Shown piece by piece: positions 16,577 to 25,782 of a stretch of 64,000 bases of DNA; within the stretch, counting starts at the first letter, position 1, and every line of letters starts with the position of its first letter. The notes under the pieces were generated by a model, which worked only from the letters and a program-made list of their open reading frames with translations, was not told the origin of the DNA and ran no database searches. Source of the DNA: Thaumasiovibrio sp043421945 (lineage in GTDB: Bacteria; Pseudomonadota; Gammaproteobacteria; Enterobacterales; Vibrionaceae); the NCBI GenBank assembly GCA_043421945.1, contig JBHOGO010000008.1, forward strand, positions 26,597 to 90,596, in the 5' to 3' direction. Both the position numbers and the translations under genes were made by a program.

Positions 16577-18657
16577 AACGCCGCTCCTAAAACAATGAGA
16601 GTGACGACAGAAAGTACATCTCGTAACCCTTGGCGGAATTGAGAAGGTGCTGAGTCCTCTTTATTTGGCACGTAAACGGTATCACCAGGGCGTAGCATTG
16701 GAAGAGGGTGGCGACCAGGATCGTTGACATAATCTCGTAAATTAAACGATTGAGATTCGTCTCCGCAGCAAGAGGTGTTCACGATCATGATACGCTCAAT
16801 AAAGGCAATTTCTGTTGGACCTCCAGCTTCTGCTAAAAGGTCGAGCAGTGACATCTCTTGGTTAAAAGTATATCGCCCCGGCGCTCTTACTTCTCCCATC
16901 AACCTCACAACGCGATCCGCTGGTTGATCAAGCCAATCAGAATCCAGTTTGGGTATATAGATGACATCACCCGGCACCACCGTAGGAAGAAGTGTTTCAT
17001 CGCCCGTTTCAAAATAGAGAGCAAGGTCAAATTTACTGACTGCTGCGGTAGGTTGATCGCGGTGACTAATACGGAGTTGGCGTAAATTGGCGTCGCCATT
17101 CGGACCATCCGCAGCGGCTAAAATGTCGAGAATACCGAGTTCTCGGTTAAAGGCATATCGTCCCGGTGCACCCACTTGCCCAAACACATAGATTGAGTCT
17201 TCTGCAGATTGACGCACCCAGCTTGCCTTGTTATCGGTTGGGTCTTTAGGGAGTTCGTCGATGATGATGGTATCACCGGCGTAAAGCTCGGGTAGACGGG
17301 CGAAATCCCCACCTTCATTGATAAAGGCATCAAGGTTAAAGCGTGTGAGGTTATTATCTCCCCCCCCTTGGCGAAGGATACGGATATTGGCTAAGTTCGC
17401 TTCTTGATTGGGACCACCAGCATGAGCTAATACATCGAGGAAGTTCATGCTTTTCTCCCACTCAAAACGACCGGGGTTATAGACTGCGCCGATAATCTTA
17501 ATTGCGCGATCCCCCGTCACCTTTAGCCATGACTTCTCGTTAAAATCGACTTTTTCGGGGACAAAGATGACATCACCAGGTTCAAGATCAGGGAGCCGAT
17601 ATTGGGAGGGATTTAAGCTATATTGCACCAAGTTGACGAGTGAGCTGGGTCCGCTTTCCTTGAGCACTCTAATTTGTGTTGTATCGGCAAAACGTGTTGG
17701 TCCCCCAGCATTGGCGAGTACATCAATAAATCCAGCACCTGTGCTGTTTTCGTAAGCCCCCGGTGCTTGTATTTCACCCATAATATAAACAGTACGTTGG
17801 GTGGTACTGATCTCTTCGACCTCGATGGGGGCAAAGATAATACTACCGGGTTTTATTTTGGGCAGTGAGGTGGTTTCACCGGAATCGAGGTAGGCTTTCA
17901 GGTCAAATAGAGTGGGTTGATTGTCAGTAATGACACGAATCTTGGTGACATCAGCGTAGCGGGTTACCCCACCTGCTCGCATGACAGCATCGACGACTGT
18001 CATCTCCTCTTTGTAGCTAAAAGTGCCGGGGTTGCGAACTTCGCCGAACAGGGTTAAACCTTCTTGTTGCTCTGCATCCCCAGCTTCGACCAGTGATGCC
18101 GCATCAAAGTTAATCTCAACATTACCCAGCTGCGGAGAAGCAGGGACGAAGATAACATCGCCGCCTTGTAAGGGAGGAAGAATATTGAGATTGCCTGTAT
18201 CTAAATAAGCCTTGTAGTCAACGCTCTGATTAACACCATCACGGTTAAGTTGTATCTTATCGAGTTGCGCGCCCGGCTTGAGACCGCCTGCTTGTGTTAA
18301 TGCCATTTGCACATTGGCGTCTGGGTCTAACGTCGTCGTGCCGGGCTCATTCACATAGCCTAAAACACGTACTCGTATTTCGCTACTCAGAAGACTTAGC
18401 GAAAATTCATCGAGGTTTCGATAAACTTTGGCAAGTTGGGCGCTAATGACGCGTTGTGCCTCTGCCTCATCTAAGCCACTTACAGATACGGCGCCAATCT
18501 CAGGAAGCAATAACTCGCCGCTATCGTTTACAACAAAGGGCTCATTGAATGCTTCTTCACCGGGAAGCTGTATGTTTACAACATCGCCCGGTGATAATAC
18601 CTGCGCTTGTAAAGCGATAGAAAAAAAGAGGAAAAATGATAACAGGTATTTGAACAT
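16573..18657 (-). CDS. sypC: SypC: outer-membrane polysaccharide export protein with SLBB repeats
   Basis: A 694-residue Wza-like export protein. A signal peptide (LLSFFLFFSIALQAQ) is followed by the Poly_export domain (about 20-100, LSPGDVVNIQLPGEEAFN). About six SLBB-type repeats follow, each with a motif like V.GEV..PG.Y.....M.LLD.LA.AGG and then a GD.I.VP closing element (for example around residues 205-280, 285-365, 385-460, 485-570 and 575-660). The C-terminus ends in a hydrophobic helix (LSVVTLIVLGAAL). It is larger than most Wza homologues because of the extra SLBB units. It forms the periplasmic and outer-membrane channel for the Syp polymer. Confidence 0.9.
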   Translation of the reverse strand: MFKYLLSFFLFFSIALQAQVLSPGDVVNIQLPGEEAFNEPFVVNDSGELLLPEIGAVSVSGLDEAEAQRVISAQLAKVYRNLDEFSLSLLSSEIRVRVLGYVNEPGTTTLDPDANVQMALTQAGGLKPGAQLDKIQLNRDGVNQSVDYKAYLDTGNLNILPPLQGGDVIFVPASPQLGNVEINFDAASLVEAGDAEQQEGLTLFGEVRNPGTFSYKEEMTVVDAVMRAGGVTRYADVTKIRVITDNQPTLFDLKAYLDSGETTSLPKIKPGSIIFAPIEVEEISTTQRTVYIMGEIQAPGAYENSTGAGFIDVLANAGGPTRFADTTQIRVLKESGPSSLVNLVQYSLNPSQYRLPDLEPGDVIFVPEKVDFNEKSWLKVTGDRAIKIIGAVYNPGRFEWEKSMNFLDVLAHAGGPNQEANLANIRILRQGGGDNNLTRFNLDAFINEGGDFARLPELYAGDTIIIDELPKDPTDNKASWVRQSAEDSIYVFGQVGAPGRYAFNRELGILDILAAADGPNGDANLRQLRISHRDQPTAAVSKFDLALYFETGDETLLPTVVPGDVIYIPKLDSDWLDQPADRVVRLMGEVRAPGRYTFNQEMSLLDLLAEAGGPTEIAFIERIMIVNTSCCGDESQSFNLRDYVNDPGRHPLPMLRPGDTVYVPNKEDSAPSQFRQGLRDVLSVVTLIVLGAAL

Positions 18658-18666
18658 TCGCTCTCC

Positions 18667-19434
18667 TTAGTGCCTTAAATGCCAATGCCTTATGGCATGA
18701 ATACTAGGGTCTGGAACGGAACTCTCTGCCTTCGTTGATAATTCAGCAATGACGGTACGTTCAGCCAATGCTTGGGTTCTATCTGCCCCTATGAGCGCCA
18801 AGCGTTCTCCACCGCTTCGAGCGGCTAGTTGCTCGGGAGAGACACCATTGGCGATTAAATACTCTTTAACACGCAGCGCTCTTCCTAAACCAAGATCCTG
18901 ATTATATTGATCCGTTGCCTTTGCATCTGTATACCCTGTTAACGTGACAAACCAACTAGGGTGGCGCACCAAAATTTTGGCGCTGTGTGCTAACGATTCT
19001 TGGTAGTCGGGCAGCAGTGCCGTTTCGTCTAGCGCAAATTGATTGTCCACAGCGAGATAGAGCATTAATTGGTGTCTTTCTTGAGCTAAGGTCGTTTGAG
19101 AAACACACTGTGTATGATTTTCTAACCAGCTTAACTGATGCGTCATCAGATGTACTTGTTCATTAGCATCAATTAACGAGTGCATCACATCTTCATCAAA
19201 ACCGGCTTCAGCTTCTTGCTTCGCTTTGAGATATATGCGCTCAAGAATTTGTAGTTGTCCCGGCAGGCACTCTCTAGCACCACGATTAGCAAGAATGTCG
19301 ATCTCCATGCCTAGGTGCTCAACTTGATGAACCAGAGTGAGATCATGATGATTAAGCCTCGGGTACTGCGAGTTATCCCACGATGCACAGCCGGACATCA
19401 ATAGTAGGGGGAAGAGTAGCGCTTTGCTGTTCAT
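18667..19434 (-). CDS. sypB: SypB: OmpA-family lipoprotein
   Basis: A 255-residue lipoprotein. The N-terminus MNSKALLFPLLLMSGCASWD has a lipobox (LMSGC). A central helical region is followed by a C-terminal OmpA-like peptidoglycan-binding domain with WFVTLTGYTDAKATDQYN, LGRALRVKEYLIANGV and ARSGGERLAL. I use the ATG at 19434, with GGAG 7 bases upstream, rather than the ATG 15 bases earlier. It probably anchors the export machinery to peptidoglycan. It overlaps the end of sypA, consistent with a sypABCDE operon. Confidence 0.9.
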   Translation of the reverse strand: MNSKALLFPLLLMSGCASWDNSQYPRLNHHDLTLVHQVEHLGMEIDILANRGARECLPGQLQILERIYLKAKQEAEAGFDEDVMHSLIDANEQVHLMTHQLSWLENHTQCVSQTTLAQERHQLMLYLAVDNQFALDETALLPDYQESLAHSAKILVRHPSWFVTLTGYTDAKATDQYNQDLGLGRALRVKEYLIANGVSPEQLAARSGGERLALIGADRTQALAERTVIAELSTKAESSVPDPSIHAIRHWHLRH

Positions 19435-19435
19435 A

Positions 19436-19738
19436 CTATATCTCCGCACTGCTAATAAGCGGGATCACTTTATCAATTCGTAGCATGCCCAACAGCTGGC
19501 GAGGTTGTCCGTTGACGTTTAATAAACGTAGTGTCCGGTTTCGGCTTTTTAAGCGCTTGTAGAGGAAAACAATCGCCCCGATACCGCAAGAGTCAATAAA
19601 GCTAACGCTGGTCAGGTCGATAATGACATCTTGACGGTCGGTATTACTCAGCGTTTCTAATACATCTTCAAGTTCTTTTGCTGCATGTGCATCAAACTCA
19701 TTTTCTAGTGTTAATGCGATATCTTTGGTGTTGTCCAT
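19436..19738 (-). CDS. sypA: SypA: STAS-domain regulator
   Basis: A 100-residue single STAS domain, the anti-anti-sigma fold. The phosphorylation loop reads DVIIDLTSVSFIDSCGIGAI. V. fischeri SypA is required for syp biofilm and is phosphorylated by SypE on the loop serine. Here the usual DS(S/T)G motif is D49-S50-C51-G52, so one hydroxyl residue of the pair is Cys. First gene of the sypABCDE operon, with a strong sigma-54 promoter 70 bases upstream. AGGAG lies a few bases before the ATG. Confidence 0.92.
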   Translation of the reverse strand: MDNTKDIALTLENEFDAHAAKELEDVLETLSNTDRQDVIIDLTSVSFIDSCGIGAIVFLYKRLKSRNRTLRLLNVNGQPRQLLGMLRIDKVIPLISSAEI

Positions 19739-19807
19739 AATGGGCTCTCCTAAAAAGACCTTAGCGTGTCTTTATTTGCTGATAACGGTATCTGTTCTTA
19801 AGGACAA

Positions 19808-19822
19808 ACAATTTGCGTGCCA
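19808..19822 (-). promoter_or_regulatory. Sigma-54 promoter of sypA
   Basis: Read on the minus strand, TGGCAC-GCAAA-TTGT matches the -24 element perfectly and the -12 element except for the last base pair. It overlaps the last codons region just after the upstream sypQR stop codon. In V. fischeri sypA is transcribed from a SypG-dependent sigma-54 promoter. Confidence 0.75.
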
Positions 19823-19823
19823 C

Positions 19824-21689
19824 TTACTGCCCACGACCAGCCACCATGATATAAATAGTTTTGAAAATGATGCGTAAGTCCATTATAAGCCATTGAATTG
19901 GCGAGCTTAATGCCGCTGAGTAGGCATGATCCCAAAGTAGCTTGTTTTTGACATCATCAAGGGTTTCATCGTAACCATTGTTCACTTGAGCAAGACCTGT
20001 AATACCGGGTTTCAATCCCGCAGTGCGTTCTGCATAGTAAGGCAATGCATTTTGCAAATTGCCACAGAATTCAGGCCGTTCTGGACGGGGGCCTATGAGA
20101 GACATATCGCCTTTTATCACATTGATAAATTGTGGCAGTTCATCTAAACGTGATTTCCGTAAAAACTGACCAACTTTGGTGACCCGAGGATCGTTTTTAC
20201 TGGCCCATACAGCCCCCGATGCTTTTTCAGCAAATTGCCCCATAGAGCGAAACTTAATCATATGGAAGAGTTCAACGTGATCATTATGAATTTCACCGAC
20301 GCGTAACTGGCGGAAAAATACCGGGCCTGGGGTCTCTATTTTGATCGCTAATGCAATTAGGGGCCAGAGTGGAAGAGTCAACGTTAAGCCTACAATACTG
20401 AGGACAATATCCGAAATTCGTTTTAATACTGAGGTTGTTTTACTCTGGTATTGATTGATGTTGGTCTGTCGTTGCCACCCTTCTCGAAACTCTCCTTGCG
20501 CGTATTTCACCATGCCATTCAGCGATGAGGTGTAACCTCGAAAAAGATAATTAAGCTTAACTAAATAGCGTTGATTAATGCCCCACTCTGGTGATAGTGC
20601 CAAGCCATAGCCGATGGTCTGTGCAGCCACGGCCACCATCGCTAAGGCACTTCCTTGTATCGCCAACACAATAGAAATAACCCCAAACAGGATCAGTAAA
20701 AAGGGCATGAGGGTTCTTAACCCTTTACCAGACGCAAAAATCCAAGCGCTGGTAAACAGTTTTGGACGGAGTAAGAAGCGGCAGCGTATCAATTGTTGTA
20801 AGTTTCCAGCACCAATACGCTCACGTCGCTGGTGGTCTTGAACATTACTTGTCGGTGCGATTTCCACACTGTTAATATTTTGGTTAAGTTGAACTTGATA
20901 ACCTTGCTCTATCACACTCATCGGCAACATGAAATCATCGTTGATGGTATCGTTTGGCAGGGGAGAGAAGAGGGTCGTTCTCATGATATAGAAAGCGCCG
21001 CTTCCTCCCATGACGTTACCGAATGAAGACTCGGAGCGTCGAATTTTGTTTTGCCACTCCCAGTATTGCTCTTCACCTTGTTGGGGATCGGCAAGTAGGT
21101 ACTGACTTGTGATAGCACCAATATTAGGGTCTTGAAAAGCGCATATGGCTTGTTTAATCGCATCGATGGAGATAAGCGCTGAAACATCTGTTAGCGCTGC
21201 AAATGGATAGGCTTGCTGAGCAAGGGCCATGACTTGGTTCAGGCGGCGCAGTTTACCAAGGTTTGTCTCTTCGTCGATTAACGTTAATGAAATCTGCGCG
21301 ATGTCGAGTTTATCTTGCCATAAGCGGATTTTATCCGCGGTATCATCTGAGCAACCATCACAGGCAATATAAAGATGTAGGTGGCCTTCAGGGTAATCTA
21401 GGCTGATAATGTTTGCGATTTTATCATCAATAAAAGCCGATTCGTTATAGGCACACATTACGATAGCAACATGCGGCCACATCTCAAGCTGAGGTGGTTC
21501 TGACTCATCCTGACTTGCAAGCTCCTCAGAAGAGCGCTCTGTTTGTGTCGTTGGCTCACTATCCACTTCACGACGATCATTTTCTCGCTTCATACGATGC
21601 CCGCCAAGCCTTAGCATGACAGGCATATAAATCGCGTGGTGATAAATAATCAAAAAGCCAAGGGTGAAAAAGAGTATCCACAATATCAT
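19824..21689 (-). CDS. SypQ-SypR fusion: GT2 glycosyltransferase plus polyprenyl sugar transferase
   Basis: A 621-residue membrane protein joining two enzymes. The N-terminus has a TM helix (ILWILFFTLGFLIIYHHAIY), then a GT2 domain (about 70-330): VAIVMCAYNESAFIDDKIAN, YIACDGCSDDTADKI, DVSALIS, NDDFMLPM and the QxxRW-like QRRERIGAGN. TM helices follow (330-380). The C-terminus (about 430-621) is a WcaJ-type sugar-phosphate transferase: KRISDIVLSIVGL, KFRSMGQFA, FLRKSRLDELPQFINV, MSLIGPRPERPEF, PGITGLAQVN. The second half should start repeat-unit synthesis on undecaprenyl phosphate. In V. fischeri these are two genes, sypQ and sypR. It starts 2 bases after the preceding gene. Confidence 0.88.
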   Translation of the reverse strand: MILWILFFTLGFLIIYHHAIYMPVMLRLGGHRMKRENDRREVDSEPTTQTERSSEELASQDESEPPQLEMWPHVAIVMCAYNESAFIDDKIANIISLDYPEGHLHLYIACDGCSDDTADKIRLWQDKLDIAQISLTLIDEETNLGKLRRLNQVMALAQQAYPFAALTDVSALISIDAIKQAICAFQDPNIGAITSQYLLADPQQGEEQYWEWQNKIRRSESSFGNVMGGSGAFYIMRTTLFSPLPNDTINDDFMLPMSVIEQGYQVQLNQNINSVEIAPTSNVQDHQRRERIGAGNLQQLIRCRFLLRPKLFTSAWIFASGKGLRTLMPFLLILFGVISIVLAIQGSALAMVAVAAQTIGYGLALSPEWGINQRYLVKLNYLFRGYTSSLNGMVKYAQGEFREGWQRQTNINQYQSKTTSVLKRISDIVLSIVGLTLTLPLWPLIALAIKIETPGPVFFRQLRVGEIHNDHVELFHMIKFRSMGQFAEKASGAVWASKNDPRVTKVGQFLRKSRLDELPQFINVIKGDMSLIGPRPERPEFCGNLQNALPYYAERTAGLKPGITGLAQVNNGYDETLDDVKNKLLWDHAYSAALSSPIQWLIMDLRIIFKTIYIMVAGRGQ

Positions 21690-21691
21690 GT

Positions 21692-22795
21692 TTAAATCTC
21701 CGACGAGTCGCAGGCCAGTTGTTCATATTGACTGACCATAGTCCGTACATCAGCCTTATCAGCCACAAATTGATGATTGAGTTTCGATGCCGTTTGGGCA
21801 CTAGCACCCAGCATTTTTTGTAGTTGAGTCAGAAGCTCAAACTCATTGTTTGGGGTAAAGAGATACCCCGTTTCAGGGTTAATCAAATCAGGGATAGCAC
21901 CAACACGACTTGCCACAACACTATTTCCACAGGCCTGAGCTTCTAATAGTGCGAGGGGAAGTCCCTCTCTGACTGATGGCATGCAAAAAATATCGATAGC
22001 ACGATAGAAGTCTCTCATGGCTTGGGTGTGACCGAGCCAAGTGATTCTCTCTGCAACCTGCATTTCAGCAGCAAGAGCTTGCCATCTTTCTTTCATTTCA
22101 CCGTCACCAGCAACCACAACAGTTACGTGTAATGGTATCTGAGGTAAAATGGTGATCAGGGTTTCAAGTGATTTTTCCGCAACCAGCCGTCCTGCGCAGC
22201 CAATTAAATAACCTGATTCAGGTAGCCCGAGCGCTTGGCGTGCAATACGACTATCTCCAGGCGAAAAATAGTGAGTGTCGATACCATTTAGGATGACACT
22301 CGGCGATGGGGTTTTAAGCTTGCGGCTAATATCATCCGCAACGCTGTCTGCATCAGCGACAAGTTGAGTGGGCGAAAGCAATAGGAGCCGGGTAAGCCAG
22401 CGCTGCTTACGGTCATCGAGATGCCAAGCATCATGTTCGGTATGGACATGACGATAAGGAAGGCCAAGGGTACTGAGCTTTCCATAAAGCAGTGGACCTA
22501 AATGATGGGTGTGTATGGCGGTCGTGTGACGGTGAGCCAACTCTTGACGGAGCTTTTTGACTGTTGACCAACGGAACCCTGCCGGTTTATCCAAGAAGAT
22601 CAGTTGAGATTGAAAATCTTTGAGTAGTGGCCAATTCGCTAAGCTATCTGCTTCATTGCCCTCTAAAGCAACAATGAACATCTTATGCTGAGTGTGGCGT
22701 AGCATATTTAAGCAAAGTACCTCTATGCCGCCAGGGCGAAGGTGCTGGACGATTTGAACAATTACCGTTTCTTGTTGAACTGTCATTATTGCCAC
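21692..22795 (-). CDS. sypP: SypP: GT4 glycosyltransferase
   Basis: A 367-residue GT-B enzyme. IVQHLRPGGIEVLCLNML is the N-terminal glycine loop, with TAIHTHHLGPLLYGKL and RHVHTEHDAWH in the acceptor half. The donor half has IGCAGRLVAEKSLETLI, VVVAGDGEMKERW and IFCMPSVREGLPLALLEAQA, with the catalytic-region EGLPLALLE motif. It should transfer a sugar in the cytoplasm during Syp repeat-unit assembly. It overlaps the end of sypO by 10 bases, so translation is coupled. Name given by position between the Wzz protein and sypQR. Confidence 0.85.
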   Translation of the reverse strand: MAIMTVQQETVIVQIVQHLRPGGIEVLCLNMLRHTQHKMFIVALEGNEADSLANWPLLKDFQSQLIFLDKPAGFRWSTVKKLRQELAHRHTTAIHTHHLGPLLYGKLSTLGLPYRHVHTEHDAWHLDDRKQRWLTRLLLLSPTQLVADADSVADDISRKLKTPSPSVILNGIDTHYFSPGDSRIARQALGLPESGYLIGCAGRLVAEKSLETLITILPQIPLHVTVVVAGDGEMKERWQALAAEMQVAERITWLGHTQAMRDFYRAIDIFCMPSVREGLPLALLEAQACGNSVVASRVGAIPDLINPETGYLFTPNNEFELLTQLQKMLGASAQTASKLNHQFVADKADVRTMVSQYEQLACDSSEI

Positions 22796-24231
22796 CCTTG
22801 ATGAAAGGCCGGAATACGCCCCAGTGAGGTTGTCTTTGTGATTCGGTTGACCTGAATGGTCGAGTAGACTCGGGTATCGATGAGTACCATGAAGGTCGCC
22901 ATTGAAATGCCGAGTCCGGCACCACCAAAGATGCCGAGAATAAAGCTAACCCACCAAGGCCAATTGGTTGGGAGCGACGGTGTATAGGGGATATCGATTA
23001 CTTTCAATTTATCTTGTTCTTCAAACCGCCCAAGCTGTCCGGTTACTTGAGCCATTTCATAGCGCTCAAGGAGGCGGTTATAAATCTTTTCTTTTACTTC
23101 AAAGTTACGCTCTAACGACTTTAACTCTTTTTCAAGTTGTGCCGATTCCGATCGTTTGACGGTTAAAGAAGCAACTTGCTCTTTGAGTACTTGCTGCTTT
23201 TGTTTCAGTGATTCGATATTTGTTTCTGCTTGTTGGTATTGTTCAAGTTGGCTGATGAGTAGGGGGCTGCCGACGGTTTCTTCTTCGTTACTGACATTCG
23301 CAGCGATGGTCCAGAGTTGGTTGAGCTCGTCTTCGGTCAAGTTTTGCTGTTTTTCCAGTAAACGCAGTGACTCTTCCCGCAAGGTATTCACTCGTCGTAG
23401 GACGGCTTTCACTTCAGAGTGGTTATCGGTATAACGGGCGCGCAATATAGTGAGCTTTGCCTCAGCACGAATAAGTTCTTCTTCGAGCAATGCCATGACA
23501 GGGTTTGATTTGATAAGACGACTCTTGAGTGCCTCTTTGGCAGAGGTTGCTTGTAAAATAGCGAGTTCTGTTTCTCGAAGCAGTGCTTCTAACTGAGCAA
23601 CATTTTGCGTTTGTGTACCCTGTATTTGCGGTAGGTTGTCGATATGGTCGCGTTTGAATTGCGCCAGTTTCTCTTCAGATACCTCTAATTCAGTTTGAGT
23701 ATCACGCAATTGGCTTTCTAGAAACGCCTCTGAACTTGTTACCGAGGTTTTCCCCGGGGCTTGTAAACGTTCTAAAAAGCGTTCTGAAACGGCACTAAGA
23801 ATAGGTGCCATCTGCTCGGGTTTATCCCAGCTTAGGCCTATTTTAATGAGATCTGATCCTGCGAGTGAAAGTTTTAATCCACCAGACAATTTGGAACGCA
23901 TGTAAGATTGCGCGGAAGGGGACTCCCGTGATGCTAAATTAAGCTCATCAACCACCTCATTTAAGATATAGCGGCTATGTATCATGACTCTCAGCGCCTC
24001 CATTCTCTCTTCAAGGTTGAATGAGATCGATAAGTCTTCTAGAAACGGATTCATCAATGCGGTCTCTTGGACCAAAATAGTCGTGTGTGAGTAGTAATTT
24101 TTAGGCTTTAAGCTATTGATAAAAACCGTAATAAAAGGGAGAAGCATGATCGGTAGTGCGATTAAGTAGCGGTATTTCCATAGCGCTTGCAGAATCGGAT
24201 AAATCTGAGAAAAGAAGCGTTGGCGCATCAT
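22786..24231 (-). CDS. sypO: SypO: Wzz-type chain-length determinant
   Basis: A 481-residue inner-membrane copolymerase. TM1 is near residues 20-38 (YLIALPIMLLPFITVFINSL), a long periplasmic coiled-coil stretch lies between about 180 and 410, and TM2 (about 425-450, NWPWWVSFILGIFGGAGLGI) carries the proline/glycine-rich segment typical of polysaccharide co-polymerases. No cytoplasmic kinase domain follows; the ATPase is the separate SypD. It sets polymer length with the Wzy-like SypL. It shares one base with the upstream lipoprotein gene and overlaps sypP. Confidence 0.88.
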   Translation of the reverse strand: MMRQRFFSQIYPILQALWKYRYLIALPIMLLPFITVFINSLKPKNYYSHTTILVQETALMNPFLEDLSISFNLEERMEALRVMIHSRYILNEVVDELNLASRESPSAQSYMRSKLSGGLKLSLAGSDLIKIGLSWDKPEQMAPILSAVSERFLERLQAPGKTSVTSSEAFLESQLRDTQTELEVSEEKLAQFKRDHIDNLPQIQGTQTQNVAQLEALLRETELAILQATSAKEALKSRLIKSNPVMALLEEELIRAEAKLTILRARYTDNHSEVKAVLRRVNTLREESLRLLEKQQNLTEDELNQLWTIAANVSNEEETVGSPLLISQLEQYQQAETNIESLKQKQQVLKEQVASLTVKRSESAQLEKELKSLERNFEVKEKIYNRLLERYEMAQVTGQLGRFEEQDKLKVIDIPYTPSLPTNWPWWVSFILGIFGGAGLGISMATFMVLIDTRVYSTIQVNRITKTTSLGRIPAFHQGWQ

Positions 24232-24566
24232 TATAGCCCCCGAAGAATGACGGTATCAGGGGTTTGCTGAGGCTGATAATTTTCAATCAGTTTTATCTGC
24301 TGTTGTTGGGCAATGTTTCTGATCGCCTTTAAGCGAGATTGGCTAACGACCAATGCTTGAAAGGGGGTGTCATGAGTCGCTGGTGCAACATCTGCCACAA
24401 ACTGAGAGGCAGATGAAAAGAGAATTTCTAGCTCTTCATGCTGCTTTGACGTTAATGTGGTTTGCTCTTGGCTGTAATACAATTCAACCTGTTGAGAGGT
24501 GAGCCCCGTCATGGTGCCACACCCAACCAGCAAAGATAAAGTTATTGATAAAACTATGAATTTCAT
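24231..24566 (-). CDS. Small lipoprotein of the syp locus, function unknown
   Basis: A 111-residue lipoprotein: signal MKFIVLSITLSLLVGCGTM with lipobox LVGC, then a helical, glutamine-rich mature part (YYSQEQTTLTSKQHEELEIL) and a C-terminal IRNIAQQQQIKLIENYQP segment. I do not recognise a family. The stop codon shares a base with the sypO start, so it is translated with the chain-length protein and may assist it in the periplasm. No counterpart exists in the classical V. fischeri sypA-R set as I know it. A possible sigma-54 site lies just upstream. Confidence 0.8.
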   Translation of the reverse strand: MKFIVLSITLSLLVGCGTMTGLTSQQVELYYSQEQTTLTSKQHEELEILFSSASQFVADVAPATHDTPFQALVVSQSRLKAIRNIAQQQQIKLIENYQPQQTPDTVILRGL

Positions 24567-24606
24567 ATGCCACTCCCTTGAACACTGTTAAGTGTAATAG
24601 GCAACT

Positions 24607-24622
24607 GGCAATTATGATGCCT
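24607..24622 (-). promoter_or_regulatory. Possible sigma-54 promoter for the lipoprotein-sypO-P-QR genes
   Basis: On the minus strand AGGCAT-CATAA-TTGCC keeps GG and GC 12 bases apart. It overlaps the sypN stop codon and lies about 40 bases before the lipoprotein start. It is weaker than the sypA and sypJ sites. Confidence 0.4.
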
Positions 24623-25781
24623 AACTTGTGCATAAGTTAGACAATGGTGCTTTATTTTCTTCTATCTTATTGTTTATTAAGGATATCGCCTGCTGTCCTC
24701 GACGTTGCCAACTTTCACTTTTCATCTTTTGCTGGGCCATTTTCTTAAATTGCAAACGATGCTGATTGTTTAACAGGCAAAACGCATCGATTGCTTCGAG
24801 CCATTCTGCAATGTTATTGGCTATTGAAACATGGCATGGGTATTGATGTGCAGCGGGGAAATCGCTGCTGATTACAGGGCAGCCCGCGGCCATATACTCC
24901 CGCAGTTTCAATGGATTACAGGCGCGAATTTGTTCGTTATCAACAAAGGGAAGTAGAGCAGCATCCCAGTGTTGTACATACTGGGCGAGTTCATGATGAG
25001 GAACCGCTGGGCGCATAATAACGTTGTCGCAGTGGTTTAACGCAGATACGTCACAGTCTTGGCGCCCAATCAGGTAAAAGTCTATCTGCTTTCGTGCATT
25101 AGCCAATTCAACAAGGAGCGCTTGATCAAGCCAATTATTTAAACTGCCGTAAAATCCAATTTTACTGCGACTATCGGATTCTGGATAAGGGTTCGCTGTC
25201 GGCTCTGAGAACAGGTTAAAGTCCACGCCATGGCTCACGATGTGTGTCTTATTGGCTGGAAACCGTGTCGCCATTGCTGGGCTTGCACAAAAGATAAGGT
25301 CAGCACGCTCTGCCAACACTTTTTCACATTGGGCGACGCGCTGGTGGTCGACACCCGCAAGGCCAGAAAAATCGTCCCCACAGTAATAAACAACAAGATC
25401 AGCGTCAATGGTATCGAGATAATCAACAGCACTAGGCAGAGCTAACCAAGCAACTCTAAAGGCGGCTTTTTTGGGGAGTTGTTGAGACAACGATAGGCGA
25501 TTAAGTTGTTTTATTGCGCGATTTTCCGCTAGTGGCCAGACGAGAGGCTTTATTACCGGAAATGGCGCTGACACAGTGGTGTGAGACTGAGTCTTTTGGC
25601 CAAAGCGCTGTACGGCTTTTTCAGCAATGCGTTTAAAGTCTCTCGCATTAATCCCTGGTTTTCTTAAACCGATGGAATTGACCCATTGGACATCGAATTG
25701 ATCGGCAATGGTATTAATAATATGTTGGCTACTCGAAGGGTGTCTTCCCCAATCTTCTCCAAAAACAATGAGCTCTTTCAT
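24621..25781 (-). CDS. sypN: SypN: glycosyltransferase
   Basis: A 386-residue GT-B type transferase. It begins MKELIVFGEDWGRHPSSSQH, with a middle block DADLVVYYCGDDFSGLAGVD and the donor half IGFYGSLNNWLDQALLVELA, HWDAALLPFVDNEQIRACN and KLREYMAAGCPVISSDF. I choose the ATG at 25781, with GGAG 7 bases upstream, directly after the sypM stop. It should build the Syp repeat unit at the inner membrane. Name by position and family. Confidence 0.82.
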   Translation of the reverse strand: MKELIVFGEDWGRHPSSSQHIINTIADQFDVQWVNSIGLRKPGINARDFKRIAEKAVQRFGQKTQSHTTVSAPFPVIKPLVWPLAENRAIKQLNRLSLSQQLPKKAAFRVAWLALPSAVDYLDTIDADLVVYYCGDDFSGLAGVDHQRVAQCEKVLAERADLIFCASPAMATRFPANKTHIVSHGVDFNLFSEPTANPYPESDSRSKIGFYGSLNNWLDQALLVELANARKQIDFYLIGRQDCDVSALNHCDNVIMRPAVPHHELAQYVQHWDAALLPFVDNEQIRACNPLKLREYMAAGCPVISSDFPAAHQYPCHVSIANNIAEWLEAIDAFCLLNNQHRLQFKKMAQQKMKSESWQRRGQQAISLINNKIEENKAPLSNLCTS

Positions 25782-25782
25782 T

